Assembly (NCBI GenBank): GCA_001829505.1
Contig: MIBK01000151.1
Span: 8,415 to 18,954 of the forward strand
Origin: Spirochaetes bacterium RBG_16_67_19
GTDB taxonomy: Bacteria; Spirochaetota; Spirochaetia; SZUA-6; DRHE01
Length of the DNA: 10,540 nucleotides
Reading direction: 5' to 3'
Each line of letters starts with the position of its first letter. Within the stretch, counting starts at the first letter, position 1. Under the pieces are notes generated by a model. The model worked only from the letters and a program-made list of their open reading frames with translations. It was not told the origin of the DNA and ran no database searches. The translations under genes were made by a program, and so were the position numbers. Shown here one piece after another: positions 5,415-10,540 of the stretch.

Positions 5415-6908
5415 ATGCCGGGTGACAAGCTTCTGGACCTCGTAGAGGTCAGCAAGGAATACTCGGGGACCAAGGTGCTGGACGCGGTGTCCTTCAGCCT
5501 GCACGCGGGGGAGGTCCACTGCCTGGTCGGGGAAAACGGGGCCGGGAAATCCACCCTGATCAAGATCCTTTCCGGGGCCGTGCAGCCCAACGGGGGGCAG
5601 ATCAGGCTGGCGGGCCGGGTGTATTCCCACCTGGAGCCGAAGGACTCCCTGCGCCTGGGCATCGCCACCATCTACCAGGACATCGATCTGATCGAGACGC
5701 TGTCCGTGGCCGACAACATCTACCTGGGTGACGAGCTGCGCACGCCCCTGGGCTTCGTCGATCGCCAAAGGCAGATTCGCACCGCCACGCAGCTGCTGGA
5801 GCGCCTGCGCATCCGGGTGGGGGCCGCGGTCCTGGTCGGTGAGCTGTCGCCCGCCCAGAAGCAGATGATCCAGCTGGCCAAGGCCCTGCACCGCGAGTCC
5901 CGGATCATCATCATGGACGAGCCGACCTCCTCCCTGGGACACGAGGAAGCGCGCGCCCTGATGGAACTGGTGGGGGGCGTGATCGCCGGCGGGGTGGTGG
6001 GGATCATCTACATCTCGCACTTCCTGGATGAGGTCTTCCAGATCGGCGACCGGATCACCGTGCTGAAGGACGGCCGGATGGTGGCCACCCACGCCAAGGG
6101 GGAGGTGGATCCCAGCCAGGTCATCCGGGAGATGGTGGGCCGGGAAGCCAGCCTGTTCTATAACAGGGAGAAGGTCAGAATCGGGGAGCCGGCGCTGCAG
6201 GTGAGCCATTTCTCCAGGGCGGGGGCGGTCAAGGACGTCAGCTTCGAGGTACGGGAGGGGGAGATTTTCGGGATCGGCGGACTGGTCGGCTCGGGGCGCA
6301 CGGAGCTGGCCAACCTGCTGTTCGGCGCCGACCCGGCGGACGGCGGCAGGCTGTACCTGCACGGCCAGGACATCACCGCCGGCTCCCCGCACCGGGCCAT
6401 CGCCAACGGCATCAGCATGATCGCCGAGAACCGCCAGGAGGACGGGCTGTTCCTCATCCGGCCCGTCAAGGAAAACATGGTGGTGCTGCACACTGAAAAG
6501 GCCGGCCCGCTGGTGGGGCGGAAAAGGGAAAACGCGCTGGTCCGCGGGATGGTCAAGCGTTTCGGGATCGTGGCCTCCCCTTCCCAGGAGGCGCGGGAGC
6601 TCAGCGGTGGCAACCAGCAGAAGGTGATCATGAGCCGCTGGCTGCTGAGCGAGGCGAGGGTTTTCATTTTCGACGAGCCGACCAAGGGCATCGACATCGG
6701 CGCCAAGCAGGAAATCTACCGCTTCATGACCGAGCTGGCCGGGAGCGGCAAGCTTATCATCATGATCTCCTCCGACATGCCGGAGTTGCTCTCCATGAGC
6801 GACCGCATCGGGGTCATGCGCAACGGGGAGATGGTGAAGGTCATCGACGCGCAAGGGGTGAGCGAGGCCGAGCTGCTGGAGATGTTCCTCGGCATCGCGG
6901 CGGCCTGA
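5415..6908 (+). CDS. Sugar ABC transporter ATP-binding protein, two fused ATPase domains (RbsA/MglA type)
   Basis: This cytoplasmic ATPase subunit powers sugar import. It has 497 residues, the expected length for the fused-domain carbohydrate family. Domain 1 (about 6-245) has Walker A GENGAGKS (39-46), signature LSPAQ (144-148, divergent from LSGGQ), Walker B ending in D168-E169, and the switch His202. Domain 2 (about 258-495) has a degenerate Walker A, GLVGSGRTE (289-297), with Arg295 replacing Lys. It also has an intact LSGGNQQK signature (396-403) and Walker B D420-E421. A degenerate second Walker A is usual in this family, so domain 1 is expected to do most of the hydrolysis. ATG 5415 was chosen because GGCGGGCGGAAG precedes it and the family domain starts right after. 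An in-frame GTG at 5355 lies inside the stem-loop and is rejected. Confidence 0.95.
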   Translation: MPGDKLLDLVEVSKEYSGTKVLDAVSFSLHAGEVHCLVGENGAGKSTLIKILSGAVQPNGGQIRLAGRVYSHLEPKDSLRLGIATIYQDIDLIETLSVADNIYLGDELRTPLGFVDRQRQIRTATQLLERLRIRVGAAVLVGELSPAQKQMIQLAKALHRESRIIIMDEPTSSLGHEEARALMELVGGVIAGGVVGIIYISHFLDEVFQIGDRITVLKDGRMVATHAKGEVDPSQVIREMVGREASLFYNREKVRIGEPALQVSHFSRAGAVKDVSFEVREGEIFGIGGLVGSGRTELANLLFGADPADGGRLYLHGQDITAGSPHRAIANGISMIAENRQEDGLFLIRPVKENMVVLHTEKAGPLVGRKRENALVRGMVKRFGIVASPSQEARELSGGNQQKVIMSRWLLSEARVFIFDEPTKGIDIGAKQEIYRFMTELAGSGKLIIMISSDMPELLSMSDRIGVMRNGEMVKVIDAQGVSEAELLEMFLGIAAA

Positions 6909-6933
6909 CGGATCACGATAGGAGCAATTGCGG

Positions 6934-7917
6934 ATGGATACGCAGTCGGGCAGGGCGAAGAAGGCCGGGTCGGCGCTGGGCCGGCTGTTCGGCAGGCAGT
7001 CCTTCTTCCTGGTGGCCATCATCCTCATCCTGGCGATCGCGGCCGGCATCATCAACCCGAAGTTCTTCGTCCTCCGGAACCTGCTCAACATCCTGGAGCA
7101 GATCTCCGTGCTCGGCCTGGTGGCGGCCGGCGCGACGATCCTCATCATCTCGGGCAATTTCGATATTTCCGTGGGCGCCATGATCGGCCTGTCGGCCTGC
7201 GTCATGGCCATGCTGCTGAAGACCGGCATGAACGAGCTGCTGGCGGCGCTGATCGGCATCCTGGTCTGCGTGGCCTGCTCGCTGTTGAACGGGTTCCTGA
7301 GCATACGCCTGGGGGCCCCCTCCTTCATCATCAGCCTGGCCACTATCGGAGTGTTTCACGGGGCGGCGCTGGCGGCCACCGAAGGCGTCATCCAGACGAT
7401 CTACGAGCAGTTCGGGGCGATCAGCAATACGAACCTGTTCAATGTCTTTCCCCTCATGTTCGTCATCAGCATCCTGGGCTTCGTCTTCGTGCACGTCATC
7501 CTGAACAACACCCGCCTCGGGCGGAGGGTGTTCGCCATCGGGGCCAACCGCAAGGCGGCCTTCCTCTCGGGGATCGGGGTGAAGCAGAACACCCTGGTCT
7601 TCTTCGCCCTGAGCGGGCTGCTCGCGGGCGTGGCCACGGTGGTGCTGCTGTCGCGGCTGGGGGCCGCCCTGCCCACCACCGGAGCCGGCCTGGAGCTGAA
7701 GGCCATCGGCGCGGTGGTGATCGGCGGGGTGCCGATCACGGGGGGGACCGGCAACGCCCTGGGCACCTTCCTGGGCGTCCTGCTGATCGGCGTGATTTCC
7801 AACATGCTCAACCTCTCGCGGGTCAACCCGTATTACCAGGAAATCGCCTACGGCGCGCTGGTGGTCCTGTCGGTGGCGGTCAGCTACCTGCGGATCAACG
7901 CCGGCAGAAAATATTGA
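6934..7917 (+). CDS. Sugar ABC transporter permease (RbsC type, BPD_transp_2)
   Basis: This inner-membrane subunit forms the import channel, probably as a dimer. It has 327 residues with eight or more hydrophobic segments: around 24-40, 56-75, 79-96, 101-123, 129-147, 171-190, 219-240, 256-295 and 303-319. Family marks are GNFDISVGAMIGL (74-86), the cytoplasmic loop GRRVFAIGANRKAAFLSGI (196-214) thought to contact the ATPase, FALSGLLAG (224-232), and AIGAVVIGGVPITGGTGN (257-274). ATG 6934 was chosen because AGGAG (6920-6924) lies nine bases ahead; an in-frame TTG at 6928 would be only three bases from it. The gene follows the ATPase by 25 bases in the same operon. With the binding protein and ATPase it completes a ribose-type importer; its substrate is unknown. 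Confidence 0.95.
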   Translation: MDTQSGRAKKAGSALGRLFGRQSFFLVAIILILAIAAGIINPKFFVLRNLLNILEQISVLGLVAAGATILIISGNFDISVGAMIGLSACVMAMLLKTGMNELLAALIGILVCVACSLLNGFLSIRLGAPSFIISLATIGVFHGAALAATEGVIQTIYEQFGAISNTNLFNVFPLMFVISILGFVFVHVILNNTRLGRRVFAIGANRKAAFLSGIGVKQNTLVFFALSGLLAGVATVVLLSRLGAALPTTGAGLELKAIGAVVIGGVPITGGTGNALGTFLGVLLIGVISNMLNLSRVNPYYQEIAYGALVVLSVAVSYLRINAGRKY

Positions 7918-7939
7918 GTCCATCCACAGGAGGCAACAG

Positions 7940-8791
7940 ATGAAAGTAGGGGTCGATCACTACAGCTATCACCGGTTTTTCGGCGAGGTCTACCCGCAGC
8001 AGAAAGCGCCGGACAAGAAGATGACCGTGGAGCAGTACATCAAGCGCTGCGCCCAGATGGGCTGCGACGGGCTCACCCTGGAGTCCTGCTTCCTGCCCCG
8101 TTTCGACCAGGACTACCTGGCCTCGCTCAAAGGCCTGATGGACGAGCACAAGATGGACCGGGTGTACGGGTGGGGCCACCCCGATGGCCTGGAGGGCGGG
8201 AAGAACAAGAAAGCCTTCGCCGAGATGATCGAGCACATCGAGCACGCCGCGGCGGTGGGGGCCAAGGTCATGAAGGTGACCGGCGCCAGCCTGATGTTCC
8301 GCTTCGAGCCGCACGCTCCGATGATCGAACGGCTGTCCAAGATGTATTCGGAGGCGGTGAAGGTCGCCAAGAAATACGACCTCAAGCTGGCTACGGAGAA
8401 CCACATCGACTTCGTGGCCGATGAGATGCTCACCCTGGTCAAGAACGTCAATTCGCCCAACCTGGGCATCAACTTCGATACGGGCAACTTCCTGCGGCTT
8501 CTGGACGACCCCATCAAGGGGATGAAGAAGCTGGCCAAGTACGTGCTGTCCACCCACGTCAAGGACCTCAAGCCGCAGAAGGGCGTTGCGGCCGACGAGT
8601 GGTTCTTCTTCTCCTGCACCCCGGTCGGAGACGGGATGGTCGACAACAGCCAGCTGGTCAACGAGCTGAAGGCCGTCAACTACCCGGGCTTCCTGGCGGT
8701 GGAGATCGACTTCCTGCACCCGGACTATCACGACGACGAGGACAAGGCGATCGAGCAGAGCGTGCAGTACCTGAAGAGGATAAGCGCATGA
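7940..8791 (+). CDS. TIM-barrel sugar phosphate isomerase/epimerase family protein
   Basis: This is a soluble 283-residue enzyme of the xylose isomerase-like TIM-barrel superfamily (AP_endonuc_2), normal in length. Members isomerise, epimerise or eliminate on keto-sugars and inositol derivatives, usually with a divalent metal. Candidate metal ligands sit at strand ends as the fold predicts: E153 (ATENH), D180 (NFDTGN), H206 (STHVKD) and E255 (AVEID). AGGAGG precedes the ATG. The gene follows the permease by 22 bases and its stop overlaps the next start as ATGA, so it is probably coupled to the Gfo/Idh gene. TIM-barrel plus Gfo/Idh pairs are known from myo-inositol and from 3-keto-glycoside or levoglucosan pathways. 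That makes action on a keto-sugar produced by the neighbour plausible, but this is inference. The specific reaction is unknown. Confidence 0.9.
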   Translation: MKVGVDHYSYHRFFGEVYPQQKAPDKKMTVEQYIKRCAQMGCDGLTLESCFLPRFDQDYLASLKGLMDEHKMDRVYGWGHPDGLEGGKNKKAFAEMIEHIEHAAAVGAKVMKVTGASLMFRFEPHAPMIERLSKMYSEAVKVAKKYDLKLATENHIDFVADEMLTLVKNVNSPNLGINFDTGNFLRLLDDPIKGMKKLAKYVLSTHVKDLKPQKGVAADEWFFFSCTPVGDGMVDNSQLVNELKAVNYPGFLAVEIDFLHPDYHDDEDKAIEQSVQYLKRISA

Positions 8792-9954
8792 AAAAGATGA
8801 ACGTGGCGATCATCGGCGACAAGTTCATGGGCAAGGCCCACAGCAACGCCTGGAAGCAGGCGGGCTACTTTTTCGACCTCCCCATCCAGCCGGTGCTCAA
8901 GGTGGCCTGCGGGCGCAATGCGGAGCAGTTGAAGGAGTTCGCCCAGCGGTGGGGCTGGGAAGAGGTGGAGACCGACTGGCGCAAGGTGGTGGGGCGCAAG
9001 GACATCGACATCGTCGACGTGTCCACCCCGACTTACCTGCACCACGACATCGTGATCGCGGCGGCCAAGGCCGGGAAGCACATCTACTGCGAGAAGCCGA
9101 CGGCGGTCAGCTACCAGGAAGCCAAGGAGATGTACCAGGCGGTCAAGGCGGCCAAGGGCAAGCACTACATCAACTTCAACTACCGGCGCTGCCCGGCGAT
9201 TCAACTGGCCAAGCGCCTGATCGACGAGGGCAAGCTGGGCCGCATCTACCACTGGCGGGGCGCATATCTACAGAGCTGGATCATGGACCCGGCCTTCCCG
9301 CTGACCTGGCACCTTCGCAAGGAGACCGCCGGTGCCGGGCCGCAGTACGACCTGGGCTCGCACAACGTGGACCTGGCCCGCTTCCTGGTCGGCGAAGTGA
9401 AGAGCGTAATGGCCATGACCGCCCACTTCATCACCGAGCGGCCGCTGCCGGACGAGTCGGTGGCGCGCACCTTCCAGGCCGGCTCCAAGGGGACGGAAAA
9501 GGGCAAGGTCGGGGTGGAGGACGCCGCCTTCATGACCCTGGAGTTCGAAAACGGGGCCTTGGGCGCTGTGGAGTCAACCCGTTTCGCCGGCGGCCGGAAG
9601 AACTACAACTACTTCGAGGTCTACGGCAGCAAGGGCAGCATCCTCTTCGACATGGAGCGGATGAACGAGCTGGAGTACTTCTCCATGGAGGACCCGGACT
9701 ACGCCCAGGGCTTCCGCACGATCCTGGCCACCGAGCCGGTGCACGCCTATGTGGCCAACTGGTGGCCGCCCGGGCACGCCATCGGCTACGAGCACGAGCA
9801 CGTGCACGCCGTGGTGGACTTCCTGAAGGCGGTCGATTCCGACAAGGAGATGACCCCGAACCTGTACGACGGGATGAAGGTCATGCAGGTCCTGGACGCG
9901 GGGCTGGAGTCGGCGCGGACGGGCAAGAAGGTTGCGCTCAAGGACATGGAGTAA
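8788..9954 (+). CDS. Gfo/Idh/MocA-family NAD(P)-dependent oxidoreductase
   Basis: This is a cytoplasmic dehydrogenase that oxidises or reduces a hydroxyl of a sugar, inositol or glycoside. It has 388 residues. The N-terminal Rossmann domain (about 4-130) begins with VAIIGDKFMGKAHSNAW, where the usual GxGxxG lacks its middle glycine. It carries the hallmark EKP at 102-104, with Lys103 the expected catalytic residue. The C-terminal domain has DLGSHNVD (188-195), giving D188 and H192, the other residues commonly at the active site. The WIMDPAFPLTWHL segment (164-175) lies in the substrate-binding part and is reminiscent of levoglucosan-dehydrogenase-like subfamilies, from memory and not verified. 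ATG 8788 was chosen because AGAGGA lies just upstream and the start overlaps the preceding stop (ATGA). A second Met at codon 4 is possible. The longer GTG frame from 8599 lies inside the upstream gene and is not real. Confidence 0.94.
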   Translation: MKKMNVAIIGDKFMGKAHSNAWKQAGYFFDLPIQPVLKVACGRNAEQLKEFAQRWGWEEVETDWRKVVGRKDIDIVDVSTPTYLHHDIVIAAAKAGKHIYCEKPTAVSYQEAKEMYQAVKAAKGKHYINFNYRRCPAIQLAKRLIDEGKLGRIYHWRGAYLQSWIMDPAFPLTWHLRKETAGAGPQYDLGSHNVDLARFLVGEVKSVMAMTAHFITERPLPDESVARTFQAGSKGTEKGKVGVEDAAFMTLEFENGALGAVESTRFAGGRKNYNYFEVYGSKGSILFDMERMNELEYFSMEDPDYAQGFRTILATEPVHAYVANWWPPGHAIGYEHEHVHAVVDFLKAVDSDKEMTPNLYDGMKVMQVLDAGLESARTGKKVALKDME

Positions 9955-9958
9955 GTCG

Positions 9959-10540
9959 ATGGAACAGATCACCCTGCTCAACACGATCAAGGGCTCGCGT
10001 TTCGAGGGCTTTTTCCCCAAGGCCTGGGACCTGAAAAAACTGGACTGGTGCTGCAGCCGCCCGCCGGAAGAGGTCTACAAGCGGGAGAAGTGGTGGCACA
10101 AGGACTTCCAGCCCGTCTGCGGGGACACCCTGGAGGACTTCAACACCCTGATGGGCCACGAGATCGCCTTCCAGGTGAAGCTGGCCAAGGACGAAGGCCG
10201 GCAGTGCATCCTCATCCTCTCGGCCGGACCCATGGGCATGTACCGCTGGGCGGCGGAGTTCCTGAGGCGCTGGAACGTGGACTGCAAGCACCTGCACGGC
10301 TTCAACATGGACGAGTGGTCCGACGCGGAAGGCAACACCCTGCCCCCCTCCAATCCGGGCGCCTTCCGCAATGCCATGGAGAAGCACCTGTACGGGCCGC
10401 TGGGGGAGCTGACCGCCCCGGAAAAGCAGCGCCACTTCGCCACCCGCGAAGAGCTGCCCACCTACGGCGGGCGCATCGGCGAGCTGCGGGCCAAGGGGGC
10501 CAAGTTCGTGCTGATCTACGGCATCGGCTGGTGCTTCCAC
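9959..10540 (+). CDS. NagB-like isomerase/deaminase (3' truncated)
   Basis: The first 194 codons of a gene cut by the right edge. From about residue 60 it resembles the glucosamine-6-phosphate isomerase/deaminase group of the NagB/RpiA/CoA-transferase fold. ILILSAGPMGMY (84-95) occupies the phosphate-loop position, GFNMDEW (114-120) matches the NagB MDEY motif with catalytic Asp (D118), and YGIGWCFH (187-194) aligns with the GxxGxDGH motif. His194 is retained, but Cys192 stands where E. coli NagB has Asp141. The phosphate-loop sequence also differs from the usual TGSTP, so the substrate or reaction may not be glucosamine-6-phosphate deamination. An N-terminal extension of about 60 residues is unlike E. 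coli NagB. The ATG follows the Gfo/Idh stop by four bases, with GGAG at 9948-9951, consistent with the same operon. The remaining C-terminal part lies outside the window. Confidence 0.85.
   Translation, partial: MEQITLLNTIKGSRFEGFFPKAWDLKKLDWCCSRPPEEVYKREKWWHKDFQPVCGDTLEDFNTLMGHEIAFQVKLAKDEGRQCILILSAGPMGMYRWAAEFLRRWNVDCKHLHGFNMDEWSDAEGNTLPPSNPGAFRNAMEKHLYGPLGELTAPEKQRHFATREELPTYGGRIGELRAKGAKFVLIYGIGWCFH

Noticed and set aside
4266..7343. A 1025-codon open frame on the minus strand opposite the ABC operon
   Set aside because: It covers three clear transporter genes on the other strand and reads as low-complexity His/Asp/Gly/Val/Gln-rich protein with no family features. It is a shadow frame of GC-rich coding DNA.
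9938..10540. A minus-strand open frame at the right edge
   Set aside because: It lies opposite the NagB-like gene, which has recognisable motifs and operon spacing; the minus-strand product has none.

Overview
The window is a GC-rich, gene-dense stretch of bacterial DNA devoted mostly to uptake and breakdown of a sugar or sugar-like compound. The substrate-binding protein has a Sec-type signal peptide ending in V-Y-A and no lipobox. That fits a diderm bacterium with a periplasm. No rRNA, tRNA, transposase, CRISPR or phage feature is visible. The phylum cannot be fixed from the sequence; an uncultured environmental lineage is my guess.

Left part (1-2543, + strand): two short-chain dehydrogenase/reductase (SDR) genes overlap by 17 bases. 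The first is cut by the window edge and resembles L-xylulose/dicarbonyl reductase; the second is FabG-like. An IclR-family regulator overlaps the second SDR and appears to lack a standard start codon: its best start is ATT at 1337. A small DUF1893/TM1506-like protein follows.

Middle (2555-4292): a minus-strand gene encodes a 509-residue protein of unknown role with an HPr-like segment that keeps the phosphoacceptor-type histidine (His340). It converges on the DUF1893 gene with an 11-base gap. A 208-base divergent intergenic region separates it from the transporter operon. This region holds a very good sigma-70 promoter with an extended -10 (4168-4196), 10-bp tandem repeats over the predicted transcription start, small hairpins, and a weaker candidate promoter for the minus-strand gene.

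Right part (4293-10540, + strand): an apparent operon encodes a periplasmic sugar-binding protein, a double-domain sugar ABC ATPase, a permease, a TIM-barrel sugar isomerase/epimerase, a Gfo/Idh/MocA dehydrogenase, and a NagB-like isomerase/deaminase that runs off the right edge. A 16-bp GC-rich stem-loop between the binding-protein and ATPase genes probably sets their relative expression.

Together the genes suggest ABC import of a monosaccharide, polyol or amino sugar, then oxidation, isomerisation and reduction by the Gfo/Idh, TIM-barrel, NagB-like and SDR enzymes, possibly under IclR control. The substrate cannot be named from sequence. The most unusual points are the HPr-like protein, the cryptic IclR start, the tandem repeats at the promoter, the three-arm hairpin in the operon, and a NagB-like enzyme with Cys where the family usually has a catalytic Asp.
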